DNA of 64,000 nt from Orbicella faveolata (GCF_002042975.1 NW_018150256.1:1583122-1647121); one strand, 5' to 3'; shown: positions 61,801-64,000, counted from the stretch's first letter. The notes: generated by a model from the sequence alone, not told the origin. A program made the numbers and translations.

Positions 61801-62895
61801 AGTGATTAATTACACTATACTCATTTTTACCTATGCTTATTTTTTTATATTTTTCTATCATTTTGTGAGGCGCATTTGCAAACTTAGGTTCAATTTGTAC
61901 CATACAATTCTTTGTTATCGGTAATTTATTATTATTAATATTAGAGGCCGTGTTTTACCACATTTCTAAATACCGTGGCTGGCGTTGAAATACGATGACA
62001 CGGGAGCATTTTTGGAAAGCTTCGAAGTGTTTGGAAATGTGGTAAAACACTCTAATAATAATAATAATCTTTATTGAGGAAACTTTTTCACGTACATGTG
62101 GTTTTCGAAAAGGACCTCAAGGATTAATACTAATTAATAGAACTAAAAATATGAAATTTATAAAACACTTAAGTTAAAAAATTAATAACCTGTCTCCTAA
62201 AAAAACCTGTCTCTTGACTGTTTGGTATGTCTTCTCGTTCGGGGCTACAATCAAGGGGTAAGAGGAGAAAGGAAGTCATCAAAAGCTATGCTTATGAAGA
62301 TATGATATCCAAAAACCGTTACGGTTATGATTTCCTTTATTCTGTTCAAACTTGATGACTTATTAAGGAGTTGAGAAGTTAGTTTCCAAACTGGCAAATT
62401 CACAATTTCTAATTGTTTTTCAATCCATTGATATGAATAATTTATGTGCGTAGGAGGTTATGATTTGTTCATACCACCACTCCCTTCCCTAATAGAAAAC
62501 GGATATTTCTTGTCTTACTAAAAAATTGTTGTTATCTGGCATTGGAATTCATACCGTATGAATGCCAGATAACAACGATGATGAGAAAACTTCAACTCAA
62601 AAATGCTGTTTTATTATTCCATACAGCTCTGTCGACACACAAGGACAAAATGATTGAAGACATGAGACTAATTGTGGAAGATTTCTTTCAACACACGATA
62701 AAATCTCTGAAGCAGATGAAGACAAAGCACAAGAAAGAGGTATTAAAATACGCCAGGTTTGCGCCAGCAATGAGCGAAAAGCGGAGATCTACGTTAACTA
62801 ATTCGTCCTTTATACACTCAAGGAATACTCTCAATGACGATGATATTTCAGTGATAGAATTAGAAGATTTACGACTCAGCAACGCTAATTGCTAA
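5160..62895 (+). CDS. Giant multidomain adhesion receptor fused to a GluR0-like potassium-type channel (whole gene model)
   Basis: About 45 exons (counting the 5,039-bp repeat once) join into roughly 3,970 codons. Order: signal peptide, pentraxin, LamG, TSP1-like, fibrinogen C, pentraxin, LamG N-half, TLDc, F5/8C x2, LamG C-half, MAM, TLDc N-half, pentraxin x2, TLDc C-half, EGF, LamG, FN3 x9, then S1-M1-pore-M2-S2-M3-tail. Every extracellular module begins and ends in phase 1, and no start, stop or signal peptide interrupts the chain between 16215 and 62895, which argues for one gene. The receptor should sit in the plasma membrane with all modules outside and about 90 residues of basic tail inside. 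Weak points: the link from 5160-5367 to 16215 crosses three gaps and the ankyrin gene; one exon is missing at 60522; a donor is missing at 48382. Individual modules are described below. Splitting into two genes cannot be excluded. Confidence 0.65.
5587..5587. other. Assembly gap
   Basis: Single N with unrelated flanks, between the signal-peptide exons and the 630-bp duplicated segment. Its true size is unknown. Confidence 0.95.
5717..6978 (+). repeat. 630-bp segment present twice around a gap
   Basis: 5717-6347 and 6349-6978 align throughout with a few percent substitutions and one single-base indel. No gene is recognised in it. Divergence at heterozygosity level and the N between them suggest two haplotypes placed in tandem, although a young real duplication is possible. 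Confidence 0.85.
6348..6348. other. Assembly gap between two copies of a 630-bp segment
   Basis: Single N. The 631 bases to its left (5717-6347) and the 630 to its right (6349-6978) are the same sequence with scattered differences. Confidence 0.95.
6979..7790. other. Upstream region of ankyrin gene B
   Basis: About 800 bases with a polypyrimidine run at 7512-7548 and no recognised gene; presumably promoter and 5' leader of the gene at 7791. Confidence 0.4.
7791..11148 (+). CDS. Ankyrin-repeat protein with C-terminal RHIM-like motif, copy B (complete, 195 aa)
   Basis: Five exons, 7791-7940, 9459-9563, 9750-9857, 10564-10699 and 11060-11148, splice in frame to 195 residues. The start ATG at 7791 follows an untranslated stretch and opens MASREKDEDTNAIGKELWAA. 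Each exon holds about one ankyrin repeat: residues 13-50 (..IKLLLEFGAPANFRE), 51-85 (GRTPLHFVVWDVNG..LLKHGADTN), 86-121 (LTPLHLAAEKGNLRAVKKL), 122-145 (degenerate, VAERKQRKSVLHYLLND). An acidic GD-rich linker leads to the tail GGTVNIIVGDHGTINL and TAA. Compare the RHIM cores VQVGDNNYLTM (RIPK3) and IQIGAYNYMEI (RIPK1). No membrane segment or signal peptide is seen, so it is probably cytosolic. It is a tandem paralogue of the gene at the window start. If the signal exons at 5160 belong to the large receptor, this gene lies inside that receptor's intron. Confidence 0.85.
10223..10514. mobile_element. Inverted-repeat element with hexamer core, copy-B specific
   Basis: The arms read GGTTTTGACAACGACATAAG...GTAGTGAGGACG and, inverted, CGTCCTCACTATCGTTGTGC...CTTATG. 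The centre is a TGCTTR hexamer array (10353-10393). Copy A goes straight through without it. It ends about 50 bases before ankyrin exon 4. Confidence 0.7.
11181..11811. mobile_element. TTAA-flanked MITE (piggyBac-like), copy-B specific
   Basis: Ends are inverted: TTAAGGTGATTCC at the left and GGGAATCGCCTTAA at the right, flanked by TTAA on both sides. Copy A has a single TTAA at the same place (2088-2091), the empty site. No transposase reading frame is seen, so it is non-autonomous. Internally it has two related stretches (CACGGTGACCCCC at about 11338, CACCGTGACCCCC at about 11697). Confidence 0.85.
13215..13620. repeat. Tandem repeat, about 105-bp unit (copy B)
   Basis: About four units; ACATGAAAG(T/C)ACTGCTCG recurs near 13329 and 13540 with a variant at 13436. 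Unit spacing of 104-107 is not a fixed multiple of three, which argues against a coding array. Confidence 0.85.
14301..14301. other. Assembly gap where copy-B homology ends
   Basis: Single N. Left of it the sequence matches 2044-4475; right of it begins the contig that carries the receptor body. In copy A the signal-peptide ATG lies about 685 bases beyond the equivalent point. Confidence 0.95.
14302..16214. other. Intron or upstream DNA before pentraxin 1, nothing recognised
   Basis: Short non-ATG frames only. If exons lie between the signal peptide and the first pentraxin, they are not visible here. Confidence 0.5.
16215..17741 (+). CDS. Receptor module: pentraxin-like domain 1
   Basis: Exons 16215-16434 and 17371-17741 are separated by a phase-2 intron. 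The first carries FYFEFPNVQPNVSIDRDTD..FTICLWLS, the second LCVTWQKEDGFFMVYYDG and the closing C..QRGELVSWPEFKQG typical of pentraxins. Cysteines in ICLWLS and LCVTW match the conserved pentraxin disulfide. Pentraxin folds bind carbohydrate, phosphocholine or other pattern ligands; the ligand here is unknown. An almost identical copy at 21255-22781 lies in the repeated 5-kb segment and is probably the same exon pair assembled twice. Confidence 0.85.
16454..16695. mobile_element. TTAA-type MITE, second family
   Basis: Left end AGGAGCTCAGTCACGGT and right end ACCGTGACGTGGCTCC are inverted, next to TTAG/TTAA. It is related to the element at 31344. A second assembled copy lies at 21494-21735. Confidence 0.75.
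16988..17263. mobile_element. Inverted-repeat MITE in pentraxin 1 intron
   Basis: The left arm GGTTTTCATTTGAGTGTCG matches, inverted, the right arm CGACACTCAATTGAAAACC. It is repeated at 22028-22303 in the second assembled copy. No coding content. Confidence 0.75.
17855..18400. repeat. Possible inverted-repeat element rich in CGCG/TCGC
   Basis: ACCAGCTGCGATTTCAATGC at 17938 is partly mirrored by GCACTGATATTGCAGCTGGT at 18365, with many CGCGA words between. Boundaries are unclear. Confidence 0.4.
19415..19415. other. Assembly gap between two 5,039-bp copies
   Basis: Single N exactly at the junction of two almost identical 5,039-base copies, the signature of overlapping contig ends placed side by side. 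Confidence 0.95.
19416..24454 (+). repeat. 5-kb near-identical duplicate, copy 2
   Basis: The second copy continues beyond 24454 into the true downstream sequence (LamG 1 second exon at 25138). It is therefore the copy physically linked to the rest of the receptor gene. Confidence 0.95.
21255..22781 (+). CDS. Second assembled copy of pentraxin 1 exons (probable artefact)
   Basis: Exons 21255-21474 and 22411-22781 repeat 16215-17741 at a constant offset of 5,040 bases with no coding change that I can see. It would be in frame if both copies were real (phase 1 to phase 1), giving two consecutive identical pentraxin-LamG starts, but the gap at 19415 and near-perfect identity including introns favour an unresolved contig overlap. 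Confidence 0.6.
23992..25664 (+). CDS. Receptor module: LamG domain 1
   Basis: Exon 23992-24052 (also present as 18952-19012 in the other repeat copy) encodes HWRLDGSDNEL and joins in phase 2 to exon 25138-25664. The joined reading gives a concanavalin-A-like LamG_3 domain of about 195 residues: KAVYLDQTMAYLEAPF, TFTIACWVKL, LWLHVAVSLS, LLFYINGLKH, and the closing FHGFLSDLYVFSRALSAEEI. The short exon's donor (AG/GTTTAT) is weak. In the first copy this exon is followed by the gap, so only the second copy has its partner exon. Confidence 0.8.
24178..24480. repeat. CATCC / TCATCC pyrimidine-rich array
   Basis: Copy-1 equivalent at 19138-19414 is where the contig stops, suggesting the array broke the assembly. 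Confidence 0.9.
26254..26391 (+). CDS. Receptor module: thrombospondin type-1-like domain
   Basis: A single symmetric phase-1 exon of 46 codons encodes CTFSEWSS, a basic RRTKSC and C..GVGQC. FSEWSS resembles the tryptophan motif of TSP1 repeats, RRTKSC the arginine layer, and the cysteines are spaced roughly as in a shortened TSP1. It lacks the canonical CSVTCG, so the family assignment is tentative. It follows LamG 1 and precedes the fibrinogen domain. Confidence 0.5.
26975..27583 (+). CDS. Receptor module: fibrinogen C-terminal domain
   Basis: One 203-codon exon, phase 1 at both ends, opens ADCREVLLAGNKTSGVHTI and contains FCDQETQGGGWTIIQQR, YKNGFGTVGSQSEMWLGND, LRLSLGDFSGN-like core and GWWFTSSCGEVLLNSQYG. 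These are the hallmarks of fibrinogen-related (ficolin, tenascin) lectin domains. The region that in ficolins binds calcium (usually D-x-D-N-D before the last cysteines) reads FSVGTCADVQG, so the calcium site appears absent. FReDs bind acetylated sugars and microbial surfaces in many invertebrates; that role is inference here. Confidence 0.95.
28316..30213 (+). CDS. Receptor module: pentraxin-like domain 2
   Basis: Exons 28316-28556 and 29825-30213 join in phase 2. The N-half has YSGDYTLIFGKNTA and FTVCLWHKLYV; the C-half has GSWHHLCVLWSNSGG, a DG turn and CQAETGNLLQWSFF. HLC..W is close to the pentraxin signature and both disulfide cysteines are present. The 1.27-kb intron between the halves carries a short inverted-repeat transposon. 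Confidence 0.85.
29117..29256. mobile_element. MITE with AAACACT..CCACATTTCCAAACAC arms
   Basis: The arms GACAGTGTTTGACCACATTT and AAATGTGGTCAAACACTGTC are a perfect inversion. The same arms recur in diverged form at 61941 and 62941. Confidence 0.85.
30916..31125 (+). CDS. Receptor module: LamG domain 2, N-terminal half
   Basis: A symmetric 70-codon exon encodes MYHWNFDQSSTTESIDLNNN, then FTVSFSVRQT and stops in phase 1. This is the front half of a LamG_3 domain. The exon that naturally continues it (EIFSFQNGLAFTV, 38200) lies 7 kb downstream, after TLDc and two F5/8C domains. See the finding on split domains. Confidence 0.75.
31344..31526. mobile_element. TTAA-flanked MITE, second family
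   Basis: TTAA, then GGAAGCTCATTCACGGT, and at the other end ACCGTGACGTAGTTCC before TTAA. Internal sequence is shared with 16454-16695 (for example ATTTTGAGTTATTTTGG). It lies in the intron before TLDc 1. Confidence 0.8.
31557..33037 (+). CDS. Receptor module: TLDc domain 1
   Basis: Exons 31557-31787 and 32723-33037, each symmetric phase 1. The first half holds WKRCYSADHSSWSTAEFHSN and VFGGFVEQSWGG; the second holds EGFLFSLSNPSG, LGPSFGQRDLELF and AGSQSFYPDQVEVFYYHG. These match the TLDc fold, which is best known from cytosolic OXR1/NCOA7 proteins. Here it is extracellular, with a cysteine pair in the first half, as in other cnidarian multidomain proteins. The function outside the cell is unknown. 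Confidence 0.9.
32655..32695. repeat. ATTT microsatellite
   Basis: About nine units shortly before the second exon of TLDc 1. Confidence 0.95.
33948..35001 (+). CDS. Receptor module: F5/8 type C (discoidin) domain 1
   Basis: Exons 33948-34273 and 34860-35001 join in phase 0, giving about 156 residues: VGLEKQSIPDGNFDSSS, SRAWCSSGANASEWLEVFLG, VTALTVKYEKTREGQNWITY and CLKMELYFYDA. The usual first cysteine of the fold is missing (the domain opens with Val-Pro), while a later cysteine near the end remains. Discoidin domains bind phospholipid or glycan. The intron is rich in CTG/TTG and TCTTC microsatellites. Confidence 0.85.
34354..34437. repeat. TTG/CTG trinucleotide microsatellite
   Basis: A run of TTG followed by about fourteen CTG/TGC units in the intron inside discoidin domain 1. 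Confidence 0.95.
34495..34655. repeat. TCTTC / TCCCT microsatellite
   Basis: Pentanucleotide array in the same intron. It drives several spurious Leu/Ser-rich reading frames. Confidence 0.95.
35771..37516 (+). CDS. Receptor module: F5/8 type C (discoidin) domain 2
   Basis: Exons 35771-35964, 36540-36686 and 37387-37516 join in phase 0. GCSLAHGLEDGTIPNERLTA opens the domain exactly as in canonical F5/8C; DWFQVDLQQQQEVNCIATQG, YQIAYSSEGNDWKFY, WFVPSFYGRFIRVHV and CRLRLELYG follow. Both terminal cysteines are present, unlike discoidin 1. Confidence 0.95.
38200..38556 (+). CDS. Receptor module: LamG domain 2, C-terminal half
   Basis: A symmetric 119-codon exon opens EIFSFQNGLAFTVRRGRYDI and contains VNQWFDATLTW, LKFYVNGKLVAS and ISIKELKVWKMAM. 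It is the back half of a LamG domain, and no front half lies directly upstream. The front-half exon at 30916-31125 ends just where this one begins in the fold. Confidence 0.8.
38726..41177 (+). CDS. Receptor module: MAM domain
   Basis: Exons 38726-38854, 39902-40149 and 41045-41177 give about 170 residues: LNFDDNSRDWALLLN, CTETEGTGPCDDVSGGGRYI, CLKFHYHMAGAHVGRLNVY, DQNDTWNEAHVPV and VIFEAVKGPSSLGDIAIDQI. The order and the four cysteines fit MAM domains of receptor phosphatases and meprins, which mediate adhesion. A Pro/Ser-rich tail (FFPSSAEPQDPSGSG) links to the next TLDc exon. Confidence 0.9.
39550..39576 (-). ncRNA. Second hammerhead-like core
   Basis: Minus strand CTGACGA, a short stem with GTTT and AGAC around CACTAGT, then GAAA. 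Same arrangement as at 51061 with a weaker stem II. It probably marks the end of a decayed retroelement copy. Confidence 0.35.
41519..41612. repeat. GGA microsatellite
   Basis: Purine-rich AGG array upstream of TLDc 2 N-half. Confidence 0.9.
41788..42021 (+). CDS. Receptor module: TLDc domain 2, N-terminal half
   Basis: A symmetric 78-codon exon encodes WTPCYHALDHGWSVSTFHQK and FVFGGFTERSWGE, equivalent to the first exon of TLDc 1. The second half does not follow: the next exons encode two pentraxins, and the matching half appears at 45962. Confidence 0.85.
42256..43427 (+). CDS. Receptor module: pentraxin-like domain 3
   Basis: Exons 42256-42493 and 43051-43427 join in phase 2. Key stretches are FELDFWRQDVNDYAW, FTAAMWIKI, GDGSWRHLTVTWW, FLDGQLLG and CANIPGNVFRWNTF. 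Alanine and threonine replace the two disulfide cysteines found in pentraxins 1 and 2. The exon ends on a split cysteine codon completed by the next exon. Confidence 0.85.
43977..45374 (+). CDS. Receptor module: pentraxin-like domain 4
   Basis: Exons 43977-44235 and 44980-45374 join in phase 2. YDLHFWRQHRDDYAQ, FTVSFWVMSS, DGFWHQIVAVWSGG, VYIDGVSQGW and CRDDPGNLFSWSTL define it. It is the closest relative of pentraxin 3 in the window (shared LHFWRQ/LDFWRQ start) and also lacks both core cysteines, so the pair looks like a local duplication. Confidence 0.85.
45661..45900 (+). mobile_element. SINE of the same family, plus strand
   Basis: It shares GTGTATAAATGGGTAC, GCGATGGACTAGCA and CAGAAACCGGGATAA with the SINE at 57589. 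The head (GGCACAATGGTTAGCTGG) is different or degraded. Confidence 0.65.
45962..46288 (+). CDS. Receptor module: TLDc domain 2, C-terminal half
   Basis: A 109-codon exon opens with cysteines and YRSDTKAFIFSLNY, then IYSSPSTGPTFGQAPFDFQI and AGASTFEPSDVEVLYKGHG. It corresponds to the second exon of TLDc 1 (GPSFGQRDLELF, YPDQVEVFYY). Its partner half lies 3.9 kb upstream, before two pentraxins. Confidence 0.85.
46405..46620 (+). mobile_element. tRNA-derived SINE, second family
   Basis: CAACGCAGTGGTGAGAGCGC and GGCTTGATTCCGGGC resemble A and B boxes; the body has GGGTTGAGTTTGTTG and AGAGGGTTTTTCTCCGGGT. The pattern is typical of invertebrate tRNA SINEs. Confidence 0.7.
47151..47255 (+). CDS. 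Receptor module: EGF-like domain
   Basis: A 35-codon symmetric exon encodes six cysteines in EGF spacing: CPQQCPFNHHC, GGCRC and C near the end (ALCQI). It has no calcium-binding D-x-N/D-E start. It marks the transition from the pentraxin/TLDc block to the LamG-FN3 stalk. Confidence 0.8.
47760..48381 (+). CDS. Receptor module: LamG domain 3 (3' end lost in gap)
   Basis: One long exon encodes HFWPLDSVEEIKDLS, FTVSLFMKPENRE, IWSHLTFTYKA, TVFRNGQRIDRFI and YFHIAIWKQVLLEERIA, a full LamG_3 fold in one exon. The reading reaches the N at 48382 and the next codon after the gap is a stop, so the donor site and a few codons are missing from the assembly. Confidence 0.85.
48382..48382. other. Assembly gap at the end of LamG 3
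   Basis: Single N inside the exon, just where a splice donor is expected. Confidence 0.95.
48845..49141 (+). CDS. Receptor module: fibronectin type III repeat 1
   Basis: A 99-codon exon, PENISVISVTYSCVRIHWND to LQPSSTYKYYMK, with the conserved tryptophan and tyrosine. One FN3 per exon, phase 1 in and out, is kept through all nine repeats. This repeat is the most divergent of the nine and has extra cysteines. Confidence 0.8.
49847..50146 (+). CDS. Receptor module: fibronectin type III repeat 2
   Basis: PPTNVTAHNTSSTSITVQW, GVKLSGYEVFFK and LQKFTEYEIMVSAFN are classic FN3 strands. Several N-x-S/T sites suggest glycosylation. Confidence 0.9.
50289..50500. repeat. GTTCGCTC minisatellite
   Basis: Degenerate 4-8 base repeat before FN3 3, open in several frames only because of its composition. 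Confidence 0.95.
50562..50858 (+). CDS. Receptor module: fibronectin type III repeat 3
   Basis: SSTSINISWSPVPEPLRLGI, TKYIFTLTDV and LSKYREYNIAGAAANSKG define the repeat. The upstream intron holds a long GTTCGCTC-type microsatellite (50289-50500). Confidence 0.9.
51061..51083 (-). ncRNA. Hammerhead-ribozyme-like core
   Basis: On the minus strand: CTGAAGA, A, the perfect stem GGGC-TAA-GCCC, then GAAA. This is the invariant core CUGANGA - stem II - GAAA of hammerheads, as found in Penelope-like retroelements. Stems I and III were not established, so activity is unproven. Confidence 0.4.
51709..51786. repeat. Palindromic hairpin element
   Basis: ATCACGTGGGTGTCCAATTA...GGTATC mirrors GATACC...TGATTGGATACCCACGTGAT. 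A near-perfect fold-back of about 78 bases. Confidence 0.8.
51937..52066. repeat. Palindromic hairpin element
   Basis: AATTGGACCTCGTGTCGTAC at the left mirrors GTACGACACGAGGTCCAACT at the right; the centre is GCCTCGCGCTTCGCGCTTG. A fold-back of about 130 bases. Confidence 0.85.
52230..52565 (+). CDS. Receptor module: fibronectin type III repeat 4 with basic cleavage-like site
   Basis: PPANVTAYNASSTAITVEF and LEEYTMYSVQTAFFTV mark an FN3. It is 12 codons longer than its neighbours because of a loop containing HRSRRRRAAS (52406-52432), which fits the furin consensus R-x-R/K-R. Cleavage here would leave an N-terminal part held noncovalently on a five-FN3 plus channel stump. That outcome is inference. 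Confidence 0.9.
53069..53368 (+). CDS. Receptor module: fibronectin type III repeat 5
   Basis: APPLQVTAFNTSNSSILVTW, GILLGYVLRIIKAD and LETYTLYKISVAGYTRMGIG are canonical. It is most like repeat 4 (shared YVLRI/YIFRI strand and TDEGG end), consistent with local exon duplication. Confidence 0.9.
53500..53665. repeat. CTGT / CTGA / CAGA microsatellite
   Basis: Changes from CTGT on one side to CAGA on the other, so it can fold on itself. Confidence 0.95.
53782..54078 (+). CDS. Receptor module: fibronectin type III repeat 6
   Basis: PLGPPNNLTGSSSSTSSITL, LRKGIIQGHEAKIC and VYANYSVQVRAFTRKGFGPW show a typical FN3 of usual length. The intron before it is a CTGT/CAGA microsatellite. Confidence 0.9.
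54767..54820. repeat. TTGA microsatellite
   Basis: About thirteen TTGA units ending nine bases before the FN3 7 exon. Confidence 0.95.
54830..55123 (+). CDS. Receptor module: fibronectin type III repeat 7
   Basis: PEKTPMNATARVTGAYTIHV, FFGYRVVYFPV and LRPFTRYGVQIAAYSTEDG mark the repeat. Its splice acceptor follows directly on a TTGA microsatellite (54767-54820). Confidence 0.9.
55617..55800. repeat. TGTC microsatellite
   Basis: Interrupted TGTC/TTTC array just before FN3 8. Confidence 0.95.
55848..56135 (+). CDS. Receptor module: fibronectin type III repeat 8
   Basis: APPSRFGVSARDSQSLLVYW, YRNGIIRGYRLAYTSA and LQKATEYTIEVWAFNDAGDG are canonical FN3 strands. The exon is noticeably more GC-rich than its surroundings. 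Confidence 0.9.
56742..56895. mobile_element. Inverted-repeat MITE in intron before FN3 9
   Basis: TATTTGCCGGCCTTATACGG and, inverted, GGCCGGCAAATAATATA frame a core that includes a run of 14 G (56825-56838). Confidence 0.65.
57212..57514 (+). CDS. Receptor module: fibronectin type III repeat 9 (membrane-proximal)
   Basis: PPSNITAQNRTSLTSIPIFW, YTHGRLVGYRVTYQA and LKPLVVYRITVAAISNKGPG define the last FN3 before the channel. Phase 1 exit matches the S1 exon at 58308. Confidence 0.9.
57589..57878 (-). mobile_element. tRNA-derived SINE with target-site duplication
   Basis: On the minus strand it begins GGAGACGCGGTGGCCTCATG with a polymerase III A-box-like start and a B-box-like GGTCTGGGTTTGAGCTC, followed by the body GTGTATAAATGGGTACC. 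It is flanked by the 12-base direct repeat CCTAAAGATATG at 57577 and about 57879. Confidence 0.8.
57886..58284. mobile_element. Inverted-repeat MITE next to the S1 splice acceptor
   Basis: ATGAGAGGGTGCCAATGGGG and the inverted CCCCATTGACACCCTCATAT are the ends; between them are repeated AACCGG(A/T)AGCCGTAAAAA-like stretches. It ends 24 bases before the exon at 58308. Confidence 0.75.
58308..58771 (+). CDS. Receptor channel part: S1-like segment and first transmembrane helix
   Basis: A 464-nt exon. About 125 residues follow the last FN3: CRCRP, a cysteine-rich CCGEC knot, then TDFSFPVIGYKLQDSYKGGL and YAPFVESAGIAFVVYTDTSG, which aligns with the end of S1 in ionotropic glutamate receptors (..SKPFMSLGISIMI). 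M1 is ALIACWPVVVIPFVMAYIAG followed by VLVWLL. The usual S1 glutamate-binding arginine motif was not recognised, so the ligand may not be glutamate. The exon ends in phase 0. Confidence 0.85.
58893..60376 (+). CDS. Receptor channel part: pore loop with K+ selectivity filter, and M2
   Basis: Exons 58893-58987 and 60220-60376. The first encodes FIHGAWEGVWWSFVSITTVG, the pore helix, with the filter completed as TVGYGD across a phase-2 intron (the second Gly codon is split GG/C). RTPMSHLGRIFAVGWVLVGL continues into M2, and TGALTTALT sits where glutamate receptors have SYTANLAAFLT. GRIFAVGW matches iGluR GRIVGGVWW. The combination of an iGluR layout with a K+-channel filter is known from bacterial GluR0 and rotifer AvGluR1. 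The exon ends in phase 0 (..GSK). Confidence 0.92.
58988..60219. other. 1.2-kb intron inside the selectivity filter
   Basis: It separates TVG from YGD. It holds dispersed repeat-like DNA (GGTGAATATTCACCAATG near 59010, CGCGGTGAATATAG near 59620). I see no alternative filter exon. Confidence 0.5.
60431..60521. repeat. Palindromic hairpin element at a gap
   Basis: GAATTTTATGTTC and AAGAACAATATCTCACGAGT mirror ACTCGTGAGATATTGTTCTT and GAACATAAAATTC. It abuts the N at 60522, a likely reason for the assembly break. Confidence 0.85.
60522..60522. other. Assembly gap beside a palindrome, in the channel part
   Basis: Single N immediately after a 91-base palindrome. Exon phases either side require one missing exon. 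Confidence 0.95.
60797..61068 (+). CDS. Receptor channel part: S2-like ligand-binding segment
   Basis: One exon, KQYQTLEELSEALLNREVDG then ILIDANAGGTQKDLF, TAYGVVIGGDSMRLRHCFYG and EIFKWVEELVEP, reproduces the pattern of iGluR S2 (LEE..AL..G.VDA.L.D; YGI.......L...F). It starts in phase 1 while the preceding exon ends in phase 0, so an exon of length 3n+1 encoding the start of S2 is missing, presumably at the gap at 60522. Confidence 0.85.
61611..62895 (+). CDS. Receptor channel part: last transmembrane helix and cytoplasmic tail
   Basis: Exons 61611-61797 and 62627-62895. The first completes S2 (SEEEIVQDISTGLFDSDADL) and encodes the helix NTLLITSTCAVIGVVLGLFY, then MRRIRERQK, a positive stop-transfer. 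The last exon gives a basic, helical tail (MIEDMRLIVEDFFQHTIKSL, MKTKHKKEVLKYA), an EKRRS stretch and the C-terminal DDDISVIELEDLRLSNANC with TAA at 62893. I see no PDZ ligand or recognised tail domain. This fits the M3/M4 helix of glutamate receptors with an intracellular C-terminus. Confidence 0.85.
61941..62056. mobile_element. MITE related to the element at 29117
   Basis: GTGTTTTACCACATTTC and GAAATGTGGTAAAACAC form the arms, flanked by ATTATTA-rich DNA. It lies in the last intron of the receptor. Confidence 0.75.
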
Positions 62896-64000
62896 TTAAA
62901 CATACGTCACCAGGCCATTTCCGAGTTGCTCTTTACGTAACATGTCAAACACGAGAGACAGTGTTTCATCGGGATATCCAAACACCGAACACCCTAACCC
63001 TAAGAGTTGAAAATACGACTTGAAGCAGAATATTTTTGACGAAATTCGAGGTGTTTGGATAGCCGATTAAACACTGTCTCAGTCGAGTGTTTGATATATG
63101 TTCTCAATCGAACAAAAACTAAGAAGTAAACAGATAAGTAAAATCTTCAAAATCTATGCTAGCTTTAAGACCGGGTATCCAAATCTCCTTCACGATTGCG
63201 ATTTCTTTGAATTATTAATGAGTTTGAGAACTTTTGTTTCAAAACAAGTCCTGGTGCACAACCTTTCATATGGAAATGAATTTGATTTGCAAGACATTGA
63301 ACGTGTAACATAAAAGAGTGTGCAGCAAGACTCGTCTTTAAACGGAGGTAGGAACAACTCGGTGAGACCTTTTTATGGAAATGTTAGCTTCAAGTAATGC
63401 TAGCTTATATTCAGTTTTTAAACACCTAAAAAAGTTTACATTTTAAAGAAATTTTCATAATAGACTATATTTTATGCAGCGAAAGTTTCCTTGTATGGTT
63501 TCGGTGCCAGAATTTTTTTTTTCTTTCCCTCGTGACATGCCACAATAATGTATATACGAAAGACAAAATCGATCCGTTCTTACCAAAAGTGTTAGTATAT
63601 GGAATCACATGATTGTTCTCGTGCAATTTGGAACAAATAAGCACGAGTAAATTGTATGAGCGAGTGAGATGAATGAATGTTTGTACTCTTTCAAAAATTT
63701 ATAAGTGCTTATTCATTCCAGAATACTCAAGAAACTTTTGTGGTTCCTTGTTATAATATACATGAAAAAAGAGACTATTTTCATTTTGTTTTACGTAAAT
63801 GCATGCACTACTCATGCATGTACATACATTGTGTGTTTACAAAATTTGTATTTATAATACGTTTTCAGTTATACATTGACTAGTGAACGCAGGGTAGTTC
63901 CCATTAAAAGAGTGATACTCTTGCAATGCACTTTCATGTCGCTAGAAATACCAAGTGTGTTAAACAAAACTTACACAGCGTGTTGAATAAAATTCATTTG
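62896..64000. other. 3' flank of the receptor gene
   Basis: Contains the MITE at 62941 and AT-rich DNA. An AATAAA occurs near 63986 in GTTGAATAAAATTC and could be a polyadenylation signal. No further gene is recognised. Confidence 0.5.
62941..63100. mobile_element. MITE related to the element at 29117, in the 3' flank
   Basis: TCAAACACGAG..GACAGTGTTT..TATCCAAACACC at the left and the inversion GGTGTTTGGATA..AAACACTGTC..TGTTTGATA at the right. It lies 46 bases after the receptor stop codon, so it may be in the 3' untranslated region. Confidence 0.8.

Overview
The window is a piece of a metazoan, almost certainly cnidarian (coral- or anemone-like), nuclear genome. It is AT-rich, with short exons, GT-AG introns of 0.1-2 kb, and introns full of short inverted-repeat transposons, tRNA-derived SINEs and microsatellites. 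The main gene stacks pentraxin, LamG, TLDc, F5/8C, MAM and FN3 modules in the way common in cnidarian genomes. Six single-N assembly gaps (5587, 6348, 14301, 19415, 48382, 60522) cut the window, and at least two sit between duplicated contig ends. Species cannot be assigned from the sequence alone.

Layout. 1-2043: last four exons of a small ankyrin-repeat gene (copy A). 2044-4475: downstream segment shared with copy B. 5160-5367: two exons encoding a signal peptide. 5717-6978: a 630-bp segment present twice around a gap. 7791-11148: a complete five-exon ankyrin gene (copy B, 195 aa). 11149-14300: the copy-B version of the downstream segment, cut by a gap. 14376-19414 and 19416-24454: a virtually identical 5,039-bp segment present twice around a gap, most likely an assembly artefact. 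16215-62895: about 43 exons of one very large plus-strand receptor gene. 62896-64000: 3' flank.

The large gene. Read exon by exon, the flanking modules keep a constant phase-1 frame and give about 3,970 residues: signal peptide (linked by inference), pentraxin, LamG, TSP1-like, fibrinogen C, pentraxin, LamG N-half, TLDc, two F5/8C, LamG C-half, MAM, TLDc N-half, two pentraxins, TLDc C-half, EGF-like, LamG, nine FN3, then a channel. The channel has ionotropic-glutamate-receptor order (S1, M1, pore, M2, S2, M3, cytoplasmic tail), but its pore carries the potassium-channel filter TVGYGD instead of the usual metazoan glutamate-receptor pore. It looks like an adhesion or pattern-recognition ectodomain attached directly to a K+-type, GluR0-like channel. 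Two domains (a LamG and a TLDc) are split in the exon order by other complete modules, which suggests cassette splicing or domain-in-domain insertion. One channel exon, between M2 and S2, is missing from the assembly at the gap at 60522.

The ankyrin pair. Each exon carries one ankyrin repeat, and the last exon ends in a short G/V/I-rich motif (IIVGDHGTINL in B, IMVGDSSTMNV in A) that resembles the RHIM amyloid core of necroptosis adaptors. The two genes come from an older tandem duplication. Comparing the two copies shows three transposon insertions with their empty sites, including one flanked by TTAA.

Introns for which no feature is listed were read and showed nothing I recognise.
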